64,000 bases of DNA from contig MNCI01026937.1 in assembly GCA_015680685.1 (NCBI GenBank), positions 1,283,340 to 1,347,339 on the forward strand, given 5' to 3'. Shown in pieces: positions 44,991 to 57,070 of this stretch. The position numbers and the translations under genes are program-made. Numbering within the stretch: the first letter of the stretch is position 1; every line of letters begins with the position of its first letter. The DNA is from Gnetum montanum (taxonomy: Eukaryota; Streptophyta; Gnetopsida; Gnetales; Gnetaceae). Below the pieces are notes generated by a model. That model made no database searches. It saw only the letters and a program-made list of their open reading frames with translations, and was not told the origin of the DNA.

Positions 44991-45089
44991 CCCACCTTAA
45001 TGAAGGAATGTACAGACCTTGTCATTCAAGTGATGCAAATCTCTTCTCTAAGAATGAGGGGAATGCCAGAATGGTACGATAACATTAAA

Positions 45090-46313
45090 ACCTACCTTTT
45101 GCATGGCGAACCACCGCACGAGTTAACACTTGCACAAAAAGATGCAGTATGCAAGCATGCCAGGTAATACGTCATCATCGGAGAAAGTACTCTATGTAGA
45201 CACTCTTTTGATGGGGTATTGTTGACCTGCGTTAATAATGACCAAGCGCAAAGAACAATTAGTAAAGTCCATGAAGGACTATGTGGAGGACACATAGCCC
45301 CACGAGCCATGGCCGCTAAAATCATATGCTTAGGGTATTACTGGTTGTACATGGAATGAGACTGTCGTACCAAGGTTAAGACATGTTATACATGCCAACA
45401 TTATGCAAATTTAATACACGTGTCACCAACTGAATTTCATACTACACAGATCACTTGGCCATTTCAATGATGGGAACTAGACATCATAGGCCCCATCACG
45501 CCTAAGTCTTCCTTAAGACATAGCTTCATTATCACCGCTACCGACTACTTCACGAAGTGCGTCGAGGCTATTCCCCTATGAAAGATTACATCTCAATAGG
45601 TTTGCCATTTTATCTTGGATAATAAAGTAACCAGGTTTGGGCTTCCCATGACTATTGTGACCGACAATGGGCCACAATTTAGTAGTACTGAAACCAAATT
45701 TTTCTGCAATAACCTTGGTATCAAGCAATCTTTTTCCTCACCTTATTACCCACAAGCAAATGGTCAAGTAGAGGCAACAAACAAAGTGGTCATCAATTTA
45801 CTGAAAAAGATGCTTAGCAGCAACAAAAAATGATGGCATGAAAAAATCCTCTATGTGCTATGGGCCTATCATACGACATGCAGAATAGCTACCAGGAGGA
45901 CACCCTATAGCCTAGTTTATGGATCTAAAGCGATGTTGCCCCTGGAACTACAGGTTCCCTCACCGCGAATGATCTTCTCCATGGTTATAAATGAGACTCA
46001 AAATAATGAGCCCAGGATCGTGGATTTAGACTTAGTAGAGGAGAAACGCATCCAGACACTCGACAACATCGAAAGATATCAATACAGGCAGAAACAGAAG
46101 CATCATCACAACCTGCATCAACGACCGATCAAGAAAGGCAACTTAGTTCTCAAAGCCATTCGTGAACCAGTGAGAAAATTCTTTACAAGCTGGGAAGACC
46201 CTTTCCTAGTTGTCAACGCATATGGCAACAGAGCATTCAGGCTAGCAGACATAAACGACAACGAACTCCCGAATCTGGTGAATCATATGTACCTAAAGCG
46301 GTACCACATCTAG
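45090..46313 (+). pseudogene. Integrase of element B
   Basis: The HHCC zinc domain is readable (HEGLCGGH near 45271, CRTKVKTCYTCQ near 45363). The catalytic acids are all present: Asp in WELDIIGP (45480-45482), Asp in VTDNGPQFSS (45663-45665) and Glu in NGQVEATNK (45771-45773), with 35 residues between the last two. The C-terminal part is 45855-46313, ending LVNHMYLKRYHI. Stops fall near 45165, 45356, 45468, 45580, 45597 and 45831. No chromodomain. Confidence 0.9.
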
Positions 46314-47805
46314 ATGTCGCTCAGCTCAAACGCAACGTAACAAACATCCACCACGCTATAAAACTGGCAGTGTTGTACACGTCCACTATGACGTAAAACT
46401 GGCATTTCTTGCACGCGTCTGCCACGACGCTAAATTGGCAAATTTTTTGACCGTCCACCATGAACTAAAATTGGCAAGGTAAGTATCCGTTTGCTAAGAC
46501 GTTAAACTAGCACAGACTTGTCCCTGGGTCACGACACGAAACTGACACCCACAGCATGGTCTGCTAGAACTATAAACAGGCTCTTCCACCGTTCGCTACG
46601 ACATAAAACTAATACACTTTAGTCTACCCAGACTTTAAACCGAGACCATGGTCTGCTGGGACTTAGAACCAGCAACAACGGTTTACAAGGACTTAAAATT
46701 GGAAGCTACCAACAAGTTACCCATGAAGCAAGTGAGCCTAATCATTCTTCCACGACATCTCCTACCAGATGGAATGGATAGGGTGTTGGAATAGATGCAA
46801 CGCCGCTACCCTACTGGCATCCTACTGATTCCTTGAATATGCCGAAGGGCATACTATTGATCCCTTGGAGATGCCGCTACAACAGCCACTCTATAATTGC
46901 AACTCCTGGGGTCAACTTCGTCACTTGGGGCCCCAAGGAAACTATGGTCACCCATAACTTTGGTGGCCTCCACTCGTCACCACTATGAGACTCTGGCTTA
47001 GTAGATTCATCTGACTGGTTATTTGCCTAGTCGATTGGATAAGATGAATTTGGCTATCAATGATGAATTCTTGAACCGCGACATCAACAAAGGGACCCTT
47101 GCCTCTTGCTACGGTCCCTTCTCCATGGCCTATGCTCTCCTTTTCGCTTCGGATGGCACTTGTTTCAATAGCCTCCCTAGCGATTAGGACGATTGCTTTT
47201 GCTTTCTATTTTCTGTTATGTTTTGCAGGTTACTTGCTACAATAGCATTGTTCAAGAATGCATTCACTAGGAGGCGAAGCGTCATGGCGTTCTAAGGTGG
47301 CTGCTCAGACTAGCCTGACTACTTGGGAATGCAAACCTTGCCTTTTTCCCTCCATCAGACAACTTATTTCACTTTCTCTTTCCTTTATCCTTACAACCGC
47401 CTTTACTCTCTTCTCCCATTTGTACAGACTGTGAGCATGCAAAAACAATGGACGAAGCTAGGCAAAATGGATGAAACACAACTTAACCAGGCCATACGGC
47501 CGTAACACAACTCGTCCATGCAAGCTCCATGTATACAGTATGGCAGCGTAACCTCTCAGGAAAACACCCGCAAGAAGTTGTCTAATAACATGTTTGCGAA
47601 GTATCCTGCTCACGCTTGAGTCTTCCTCGAACCTCCCTCCCTCAATACTGTAAGATCCCTCCTATGCTCTTTATGCTCCCAACCTTTGCACTTCCAGGTT
47701 TGACAGAGCAACATCTAAGTAGCAGCTGACGAACGTGTTGGCGTCTTTACCTCTATGGTGTTTCATATTCTTTGTCGACATCTCTCGGGCAACCCCTCAA
47801 AACAT
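46314..47805 (+). other. 3' spacer of B with degenerate repeats
   Basis: 46340-46700 holds about nine decayed units of 30-45 bp with cores such as GCTAAGACGTTAAACTAGCA and CTACGACATAAAACTAATAC, kin to 37470-37670 and to A. From 46720 to 47800 nothing is recognised; the small ORF at 47323-47505 has no support. The last 70 bp match the 3' end of A's internal region. Confidence 0.6.
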
Positions 47806-47822
47806 CAACAAAGAAAGGCCAT
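47806..47822 (+). other. Polypurine tract region of B
   Basis: AACAAAGAAAGGCCAT directly before the 3' LTR. Confidence 0.65.
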
Positions 47823-49023
47823 TGAAACACCGTGAAATTTTGAGACCTCGATGATTCAGCAAAGTCTCGAAGTTTACGTAAAGGATTTCCACAAGTGGCA
47901 CATTTCAGACAGTCTTCTTTCAGCGTAGGGCCTGTTAGGCTATGCTACGTAGCGCAGCGTAATAAACTCCAGAAGGACTGAACAGAAACAAGGGATGTGC
48001 AACAACAACACTTCAATTTTACAAGTTTGCTATGTTACGCCGCGTTATGCTATGCAGCATAATGTAGCATATCGCAGTGTAAGGCAAGCAGACAATTGAT
48101 TTAATCGCAACAACGGAGATAGCAAAATTCAAGAATTGGCGATTCTTATGCCATGGTACGCTCTCTAGCGTATTACAGTGTAACCGCAGGATAGTTTGTT
48201 ACCGAAGCTCCAGCAAGGGTAGATTATGACACACTACACTTCAGAGTGTAGCACAACGCAACACTACAAGCTTTAGCTATGGCACATCAGGTTAATGGTA
48301 TTCTGTGGGCCCAAGACACGCGTCATCTAAGCCGTGATCTTCTCCTAACCCTAATCTTATAAATATCCCAGTTGACAATGATCAAGGGGTTGGTAAATTT
48401 TTGGTTGGCAGTTGTTGAAAATTGTTGAGAATTTTTGGTGAAGATTGGCGAGAGAACAAAAGAGAATCGATAATCGAAAGAACATTGACGGTCACCGACA
48501 AGAGCTTTTGATCAAAAATTTCGAGTTAGCAGACACTTTGCTTCGAGTCTGACTCCCTTGTGTCCAGATTGGCTAGAACAAGGTAGATCGGCCTTAGCCT
48601 ATTTCATCTTTGAATAGCTTTCTTGTTCTTGGCATGTGCTTCGTCTAAACCGAAGTCTACTTGAAATCATTGTATTCAACGTATTTGTTTATAAGCTAAA
48701 TCCCAGATCTCGGGATTGCACATTCTCTAAATTCAATTTATTGCATCCTATTTACATAGATTTTACAATCGTTTTGAATCATTTACATCGTTCTCGTTGC
48801 CTTCGAGATTACCAATACCATATCTCCCCATTGAAATCGTCATCTCGTGATCCGATCATTACAAAATTTGCTGATTAAGTAAGTCCCTGTCTGATCGACA
48901 AGACCGTTCAGGGCACCTTGGATTCGTTTTCTCCAGCATGGCCCTCACATAGATCTGGAGTTGGAACTCTGTACATGGAATTCCGCTCGGTATTTCCAGC
49001 GATCGACATTTTCCGTCATTACA
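47823..49023 (+). repeat. 3' LTR of element B
   Basis: 1201 bp, TGAAACACC...CATTACA, aligned base by base with 32175-33375. TATA box at 48358-48365. Differences are mostly transitions, many at CpG. Confidence 0.95.
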
Positions 49024-49028
49024 GTACA
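49024..49028. repeat. Target site duplication of element B, right copy
   Basis: GTACA, equal to 32170-32174. Confidence 0.9.
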
Positions 49029-50088
49029 TGAAAAGAAAAATGGAATAAAATAGATTTGGCCAATTTATGAAATGAGGAAAAGTTAATTTCTCCTAGTAGA
49101 CACCATGAAGAAAAGTCAAAATTGGCTGAAATTATTCTAACTCGCTATTGGGTTAAATGACACTTACCTTCGTTTGCCAAGCCAGGATGGAGAAGTTAGA
49201 ATTGGCTGAAATGAGTTTATCCCAACTCTCCAAATAGGATACAATACATTTAACCTAATTCACATTCCAGTGTTGAAAAGTCAACAGAAGCATAAACATT
49301 GAAATGGTAAAAAAAACAATCTTCCACATCTTTGAAATGATATAAAATGTCTTTGGCTCATTTTTCTATTCAAGTAGTTCTTGGTTACTTCATTTTAGAA
49401 GAAGAGCAGTAGAGTTGACTATGCAAATTAAGGAACGAGAAATAGCCATTGTCTTACTTTTCAATTAAGGCAAATCTAATTCCCCCATTTTACCAAATGA
49501 CCAAGAAGCCACCACATGCTAATAAATTGGTAGAGTTTATTGACATAAATCTTAGTTCATTAGGCCACCATGAGAAAAGTCAAAATTGGCCAAAACACAT
49601 TATCTCAATTTGTGAAATGGGCCAAAGTTAATCTATCATAGTTTAGAAAAATAAGATACACAGTAAATATTAGTTAGCATAGTAAATTGGCCATAAAGAT
49701 ATGAATCCCAACTCTAGGATGCAACTTCTTTGGCCTAACAATTAAAATAGAAAAAAAAATGAGTTTGGCTAGTTCATCTAATGGGAAATGTTATTTTCTC
49801 TTAGTTCAACAAGTTTACAAATTGCCTGTATTTTCTTTTTCTCAATCTAAGAAGACACATACAGAAGTCATCACATGAAGCTAGAAATAGGATGTTTGAC
49901 ATTTCTTCCACTTCACTACTAGGCCAAGTTGAATAGATCCCATTTCAAGCCAAAATACAATTAAGGCATCACAAACACGTGGCATGAACTCAAGGCACTT
50001 ATGGATAGAGTACAAGTAAAGACCAAAGTTAGATAACAACCATTTATCCTAACCATTTATTCCAATACAGGGTCAAAATAAAATTAAA
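49029..50088. other. Unassigned sequence with a loose TTGGCCAA-type repeat
   Basis: No gene found. A decayed phrase like AAATTGGCCAAAACACATTATCTCAATTTGTGAAATGGG recurs in variants near 49055, 49145, 49205, 49580 and 49770, with AAGTTAAT...CTC after it. Possibly an old LTR or spacer of an unknown element. Confidence 0.35.
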
Positions 50089-50129
50089 ATGTGGTCAATT
50101 TTCCCAATTCCAAAATTGGCCATTCTCCA

Positions 50130-50990
50130 TTCATCCAAGTTCAAAACAAGTGATCCTATTGTAACCATTACATTTTTTGATCTTTTGGATAGTTTGGACA
50201 TATGTGTAGCCATTCAAGATTCTCATCATCATTTTCTTAATTTTTCTTGGATTAATGACCATCATGTTTTTCCATATCAGTCCAAGATTTTATACACTCT
50301 TATTCATTCTAATATTAATATTTGGCCAAGATTCAATTATCTTTGGAAGGTTAATCACAATGTATAGTTATAGAAGCATGGAATTTAGAAGATATGGAAT
50401 GCCACTATTCCTTCAAAAATTAGATATTTTTTGTGATATTTCATTCATCAAGGTTTGCTTCTTGGTATTTAGTGCTATCATTTGGATACTCATGACCCAA
50501 GATGTCCTATGTACAACATAGAAGATATATTCATTCATTGTTTTTTTACATGTCCCCTTGCTCATGGCTCTTGGACTTAGTGTAGTAGGTATTTACACAG
50601 TTTTCAAACAATATTAGATAAATTTTTATTTGATGAGACTCAGCTTCAATGATTTTAGTTTCATACTTTTCATTGCTTTTATCCTCTTATGATTTATTCC
50701 ATTTGGAAGTTTCAATGTAATGTGGTTTTTCATAGAGATTCTTCAAATAATTATCTTCCACTGGTAGTTTAAGGTGATATCATTCAACAACTGATGCTTT
50801 AGTTGAATTCATAAATTTTCTCTCTTTACTTTTTCTTTTTTATTAACAAAAAGTTCTTAGTATGAAGTGAAAGCCATTGGGCCTTTTGTTTTTGTTGTTT
50901 TGGAGTTTCTGTTCTACTTCTTTACTTTTGTACTTTGAATTTTTTTTCATATGTTTATTTTTTGGGTTCTAACAACCAAATTTTAAACTA
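50130..50990 (+). mobile_element. LINE 3' fragment (zf-RVT end and 3' UTR)
   Basis: The frame reads FSWINDHHVFPYQSKILYTL near 50235, IWNATIPSKIRYF near 50392, FIHQGLLLG near 50442, HDPRCPMYNIEDIFIHCFFTCPLAHGSW near 50489 and PLMIYSIWKFQCNVVFHR near 50680. This is the zf-RVT C-terminal part of plant L1 ORF2, with C...H...C ligands partly kept (one Cys is Tyr). It ends in T-rich 3' sequence near 50940. RT and endonuclease are absent; several stops. It is similar to the part LINE 2 lacks. Confidence 0.75.
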
Positions 50991-52402
50991 CATAATCTTT
51001 CTACAAGGAAAAATTAATTTGAAATTTTATATTATAAAGGTAATTAAGGATTAATTCGTAATAGAAAAATCCTAAAAGGGTATCTTCAATTTAGATCTAT
51101 TACTAGATAATGCATGCAACATAATTTTAAGGATATTTAGACATGAAATCATAGGATTCTATACCTTTAAACATAAATTCAAACTCTTATGTGATAAATG
51201 AGATTCAAATAAGATTTGATTCTCCAAGGGCAAATTAGATATAGAATTATATATCCAAAACTAATTATCACTTTTAAAATTCATCAATTCATCAAGATAT
51301 AATGGCTTATACATTCAAACTTCATCCAAATTTAAGAAATAAAGTAGGATGTAGAGAAACCCCAAATTAAAGATCTAAAATGCCCTCATTTTGATTTAAA
51401 ATACATTTAAATATATGATAAATTTTGGATCCTCTATGCTTAGAGTTCAAAAACAAGAAATTGAAGTGAATTCTTGTTAAAACAAGAGCATGAAAGATTT
51501 AGTTCATCCAAATACATGCATGAATGACATGAAAACATAAATTGCTTAAACATTGAATTCAAATTCTAAATAATAATATAAGAAAAAAATATCATATAAA
51601 CTTAAATATTTAATTAAAACATATAAAATATTGTAAGCATTACAAAAAATAATACATATGTGAAAATAACATATAAGAAAGATAAAAAATTAAGAGAATT
51701 TGTAACTATATGTGAGTGATTGTAAAAATGTAAGAATGAGAGAACCACATGATAATCTCTCCATTGTGAGAATCATATTGCAAAAGCGAAAGGAAATAAA
51801 ACACAAGAAATATTTATCATCACATACTTCTTATATTCACTTTTCAAAAGAAAATTGAGCTTTCAACATCTTACAAGTGAGGGGCTAAACCACTATTTAT
51901 AATTAAAGAAGGGGCTAGGATTGCAATAATTGAAATGAGAATACATGAAGATACATTTCAAACTTTTAAAAACCAACACATATTTGTATTGCAATACTAA
52001 TTCACTCTCATGAAAATTTATTTCAAGATTTCATTATAAGAAAGGAAAATAAAGTGATCCATAATGAAAATGGAGTAATGCATATTTTTCATATTAAAAT
52101 GGAATAAAGAAGTTTCTATATTGAAAAATGGATGATGAAGTAAGATTACTCTATATAGAAAGTATGTTAACAAAAAAATAGATTAGTGTTAGTTACGAAG
52201 AGTTACATGATTGAAAATGGAAAAGACATGATGGTATGTTGAAGTAAAACAAAGTGAGAGATCTAGTAGAAGACCATGACACAAGAACTATAGCAAGAAC
52301 AATAAAGCTACATTGGAATGCATTAAGATATTACAAAATATTAAAGTAGCCATAATTATAAAAGAGTAGTGAAACAAATGCTGAGAAAAGTAGAGATTCT
52401 GG
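50991..52402. other. AT-rich sequence before element C
   Basis: Strongly AT-rich with no coding frame. On the - strand a TATAAATAGTGG site (about 51893-51904) precedes GGGGCTAAACC and T-rich sequence, so part of it may be an LTR promoter of an unknown - strand element. The same sequence recurs at 57708-59119. Confidence 0.35.
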
Positions 52403-53105
52403 TGTAGGGACATCTCTTCCAATTCCCTTGTGTTTTTCCCTACAGGTTTATTTATAGGTTCAAGGAGTTGGAGAGATGTCTATGCTGTAAGCTATAAAAA
52501 AATAGTGACATCTTTGCTATGAGTAGTAGGGAAAAAAGAATAATAAACAAAAAAAATTAAATATATTCTAAGATAAAATCTAACATGATAAATCTAACGA
52601 TGGAGATCAATGGGGCAGATTTGATGGTGGAGATTAATTGAAGAAAAATGGTTCTAGATTTTTTTATCTCATTGTTTTGGATAAATGTAGCAGTTGGATT
52701 ACCAATTGTAAATGCATGCAAGAGAAGTAGCCCAAAATCTAGAACAATAGAGAAAAAAAGGAGGTTGCCTAAGGGTTATATGCATCTTTGAGGTTAAATC
52801 TGTATTTGTGATCTTATTCATAACTTTGGGTGTTTGTGTTGAATCTCATATCTATGTTATGAGATCTAATTCAACTGAGTCTTGCATTAAGGATAATCAT
52901 TGTAAGTTTGTAGAGCCTCATGCTCTACAATCATTTTGTGTGTGAGAGTTATGATTTGTAATCTTAGATGTATGGATCCATTGTAATTGTATATTCTTTA
53001 ATATAATGAAAGATAGCTCGATTTATTTTTCTATCAATTCTTTGTCTTGCATATTTTTTGAATTCAACCTATTTAAAGGATTAAAGAAAACTAGAGTGAC
53101 CTTCA
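52403..53105 (+). repeat. 5' LTR of element C, first assembled copy
   Basis: TGTAGGGACATC start, about 703 bp. Identical to 59120-59822 and similar to the 3' LTR at 63229-63958. Kept as a separate entry only because the assembly shows it twice. Confidence 0.8.
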
Positions 53106-54171
53106 GTGATTAGTATCAAAGCATAAGGGGTTTTTGTTGGTTAGCATTTGATTGTATATTTTTCTTTGTTTCTATGGCTTTTAAAAGAAAAATTATTTAA
53201 GCCCTGAATCAAGAAATGGAGAACATGAAATATGTCTTCCAACTAATAATTGATTGATTAGATAAAATCAATGCTAAGGTAGATCAGAACACAAGTCCTA
53301 GCCATATTTAGCCATGTAGTAATGATATGCTTTCTTCTACAAATAATAACAAAGAAGTTTCCTAGCCTAGTGGAAGGAGATCTGATGAGGAGGAAGAAAA
53401 TTCTAGCTATGGAAGTGTGAGAATCCATTAGCCTAGGGTTCCAAGGGAAGGGAATTTAGATCCACATTTCAGAACTTCAAGAGTTTAATCATCATCTTCA
53501 AATTCTTCTTATCTTAAGCTTCATGATGCAAATGAAGCAATACTTGCCACAACATTCAAGAATGTTGCAATACTATCATATGTAGAGTTGAAGACTTTCA
53601 ATGGTGTAGACAGCATCATTGCTTTTGCAAGTTAGTTAAAGGCACTTGATAAACATTTTGAGTTGGAAGAGCTACCAAATTAATTACATGTACCAATTAT
53701 AGAATCTAGATTAGAAGAAACTACTTCAACTTGGTGGGAAAAGGAATCTTAAAGTTATCAAAATCAAAATGATCAACCTATAATATAGGTTGAAATAGAA
53801 ATTTAAGTAATCTTGATAGAAACAAGAGATACTCATGAAGCTAAAATTCTTTAGAGAGGGAGATAAAGATGTCAAGGAATTTTACATTGAATTCTATGAT
53901 CTATTCCATCATGCTAAGGTAAAATAGGAGGAGAATGAACAAGCTTCAATCTTTCNAGATAAAAAAAGATAAAACAAGAAATTGAAAAACGAAAAACTGG
54001 AAAACAAAAATTTGTAAAATTAAAGAAAATAAAAAGTGGTTATTAATCTTGCTTGCTATTAGAATGGGGGATATTCCTCATAGCTAAACGGTTGAGGATG
54101 GCAAGGATTAATAAATGATGATGGGGATCCTTGCATGTTGGAAATATTGGGGCCTAGTCATAGTTACCCCA

Positions 54172-56107
54172 TCAAGTTTCACCCACTTGATTATAATAAG
54201 AATAGTGGGGCAATTTATACGATGTAGTTCCCAGATAACGAGTTGACCCACTATGATATTTGGGACCGTTAGATGGTATGCAAGGATCAGGATGTTGCCT
54301 TCCATGACTGTGTTCATTGGGTCGTATGGTTGTTGGAGTGTTAGTTGGTGGCCCTGATGAAGTACCATGAGGCATTGGGTTTGACGATAATGGTGCACCA
54401 TAGTGTTGGACTTGTGTTGAGTCAGAGAATGCAGTGGCCTTGGAATTGTGTTGTCCCTTCCTAGGGTCATTTCTAAAGAAGGGACGCCTTTGATGTTGTT
54501 GAGGTCTCTCACTACTGTTGGAAGTAGTAGCACAAGTGATGTTCATGGGTTGTTGTTGTGGTGTAGGCACCTTAGGAACAACTGGTGGTGATGTGGAAGA
54601 AGGGAAAAATGAGAATGTTGAAAGTTAGAAGGAGTATAAGATGCACAAGGTGGTGGTTGTGTTGAAGGTATGGCCTGATAGTATTGAGGAGAATGGTACT
54701 GTGGTGAGATAAAGTGCATTGGCCTAGTTGGAGAAACAGGATGTTGAACAAGATAAGAATTTGGGTTTAGATGATACAAAGGGTATCTCCAGTTTAGTGG
54801 TGGTCTCCCCCACGACTGGGATTGCTGCCACTGTGATCGAACATAGTGCCTTTGTACGAACTCTGGATGTAATGTGTTTCCCCAATGCTCATGTAAATGT
54901 AACAATATTGGGCATTGGCCCTTGGGGTGATTATACATGCATATGTTGCATTCATACGTATGATTGGCAGTTGAGCTTTTATTTTCCTTATCCCTTCTTT
55001 CTGATTGTCTAATGTTTTGTCCTGCTTCTTGGGTTGTCAAAACTCTATCTCCAATAATGCTAATAAATTCTCCACACTTTTGATATGTCCATTCCAACAT
55101 CTTATTGATCTTTTCCTTGACTTCTTCTAGTGATTGTTGTATTGGCAAAGATGATTCTTTCTCCTTGTGATTGGTTGATTTCTCCTTTTTATGATCATGG
55201 ACCTTCGTTGAGTTAAGATTTTGGTCCCATTGATGTTTTTCAACACTCTCCCATCTAGCTAATTCTCCTTATTCTTTTGCTACCACTTAATAAGCTCTTG
55301 GACTTAATTTGTTCGTAGTTCGTATAGTTGACCTTAGGCATACATTCCTAAGGTCTCTCTTGTTTCATCACGAAGCCCATCAATGATATGGTACATTAGC
55401 CTTTCCTCGGAGAACCCATGGCCTAGAAAATTGTTTAATAGTGCATAATATCTTTCTAAGCCCATGTCCAAGGGTTCATGTTGTGCTTGTTTCCACTCTT
55501 GGATTTGTTTCCTCAAGGTTGACACTCTTGCGTAGGTTTGATATCTTTCGTTAAAGAGTTCTACCATTGTTGGCCAATGTCGTATTGAATTTGGTTTTAA
55601 CGATCTATACCATACTTTTTCTTTGCAAACAAGTGTCATAGGAAAGAACTTAAGTTTTTTCCAATCGTTATCAATGTTGTTCCATGTGCAGGCATCATAG
55701 AAGGCTTGTAAATGTTGACATGGATCTAAGTCATAGCCTCTTGAGAAAGTAGTGAAGTTGTTTAAATTGAGCTTGGGTAGGCAGCTCTCTTTACGATGCC
55801 TACAGGAGATTTGAACAGCCTCTTGTATTTACATTAGGCTTGTAGTGGCCAGTGGGGGTTCATCGTCATTGAGTAAGTTATGCTTTCGTGTGTTGGGACG
55901 ATGTTGCCTTTGTTTATGTTTATAAGAAACCCCCCACCTCAGATTGCGTACTCCAATCTTCATTGTCATATAATTCGTCGATTCTCCAATGAATATCCTC
56001 ATTAGGTGTGGCATTATCGTAGTCTTGTAGGAGAGGCATGGTTGTGAAATTGTGTGTGAATTTATATGTAACTTTTTATAATTATTTCTTTCTAAAAGAC
56101 ATATCAT
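54172..56107 (-). pseudogene. Gag of element D
   Basis: Athila-type gag in three frame segments (56107-55334, about 55148-54600, 54570-54172). The first ATG is 54 nt after the PBS. DEPPLATTSLM near 55850 is the conserved N-terminal stretch. The capsid part reads YDLDPCQHLQAFYDACTWNN, FFPMTLVCKEKVWYRSLKPNSI near 55640 and ERLMYHIIDGLRDETRETL near 55390. The zinc knuckle CNICMYNHPKGQCP near 54960 keeps C-x2-C-x3-H-x4-C. The tail is Pro/Gln/Ser-rich. Few stops inside the pieces. Confidence 0.83.
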
Positions 56108-56160
56108 TAATTCCTATACAATGACCTTGTATGATATAACTAATCTAGATAACTATCATC

Positions 56161-56179
56161 GTCCTCGGCAACGGCTCCA
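56161..56179 (-). other. Primer binding site of element D
   Basis: TGGAGCCGTTGCCGAGGAC on the - strand, one base after the LTR. It closely resembles the TGGCGCCGTTGCCGGGGA site, complementary to tRNA-Asp, known from Athila elements. Confidence 0.82.
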
Positions 56180-56907
56180 ATGATGAGTGGCGAGGTATCC
56201 CTACACTCAACCATACCAATACGAGTGTTTTCACGCGTGATCTGGTTGAACTCCGTAGACGGACTAGTTGTGGCATCTACAGTTAGCCTTAGGTCACAGT
56301 TCGCTGTCTCCCCACCTGGACTAGTATTAGCTCTGTCACGTATGATTTAGTCCAGAGTGAGGTGTATGATGGGTTTCTAATCTAATGCTACTCCTGAGGG
56401 CAATGAAAGATAATATTAACTAAGCTAAGAGGGAAAGGGTGAGAAAGAATCTAAACTAGCCTAAGTGCGATGAGCATCCGTTCCTTAATCATCCCTACAC
56501 ATCTTGGACCTCGTGCACGACTACCATTAGGATTACCAAGTGCATGGCCTAGGTATGCTACTGGGTTACCAAGTAGTCACACTTAAATGCTCGTGATTAA
56601 GTCATACTCATTACACATTTAATATGAGTTTAAAGGTAAGAGAGATTAACTAAGAAAGCAGCAAATAAAAATTAAATAAATAATTAATTAAACTAAGTGA
56701 ATGCTGCAATGATGAAGTAATCTCAATCTTTATTTTCGGTCATGTGTGTGTCCAAGTATGTCACACTCGAATAAAGGATGTCGTACAATTACAATCACCA
56801 CATTGTGGGCAAACACTAGGAAATAATTCTAACTCTAGAAAGGGAAAACTGCAAGAGTTTATCTACGAGACTAAAACTGGATGCCGAAACAAGGGAGAGC
56901 CGCCTCT

Positions 56908-56915
56908 TATTTATA
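56908..56915 (-). promoter_or_regulatory. TATA box of LTR D
   Basis: TATAAATA on the - strand, directly downstream (in transcription sense) of the GATATC cluster. Confidence 0.68.
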
Positions 56916-56931
56916 GAAATGGCAGTGGGCT

Positions 56932-57070
56932 ATGATATCGCGTACACGATATCGCAGGGAAGGATGCGATATCGCATACGCCCGTGCGATAACACGGCTA
57001 TGATATCACGGTAGCGATATCACAGCCACTATGATATCATGGCTATGATATCACGGTAGTGATATCACAA
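56932..57070 (-). promoter_or_regulatory. Eight-fold GATATC cluster upstream of the D TATA box
   Basis: Eight GATATC palindromes in about 140 bp, flanked by TGATATCRYGG/CGATATCGC variants plus one GATAAC. The words around them (CGGTAGCGATATCAC, GGCTATGATATCACGG) recur, so it is a short, irregular tandem repeat. The position just upstream of the TATA box suggests binding sites for a regulator. Confidence 0.65.

Larger units (their letters stand above)
32175..49023 (+). mobile_element. Tat-lineage LTR retrotransposon B with antisense gene
   Basis: 16.8 kb. Two 1201-bp LTRs, GTACA duplications, PBS, gag, protease, a 5.5-kb spacer, RT, RNase H, a second RNase H, integrase, a repeat-rich 3' spacer and a polypurine tract. 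A second RNase H downstream of the first is a known mark of the plant Tat lineage (Ogre, Grande, Retand). The spacer between protease and RT carries a multi-exon gene on the - strand. LTRs differ by roughly 6-9% in the parts I compared, mostly transitions. All sense domains carry stops, so this copy is inactive. Confidence 0.92.
50371..53955 (+). repeat. 3585-bp block repeated at 57088-60672 (likely assembly duplicate), copy 1
   Basis: Every stretch I compared is identical to 57088-60672 at a fixed offset of 6717. It ends exactly at the single N at 53956, in mid-gag of element C. The content is a LINE 3' end, AT-rich sequence, a 5' LTR of C (52403-53105), PBS and the start of gag C (from 53174). 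Confidence 0.93.

Noticed and set aside
54728-55012. 94-aa + strand ORF
   Set aside because: Shadow of the D gag with its zinc knuckle on the - strand.
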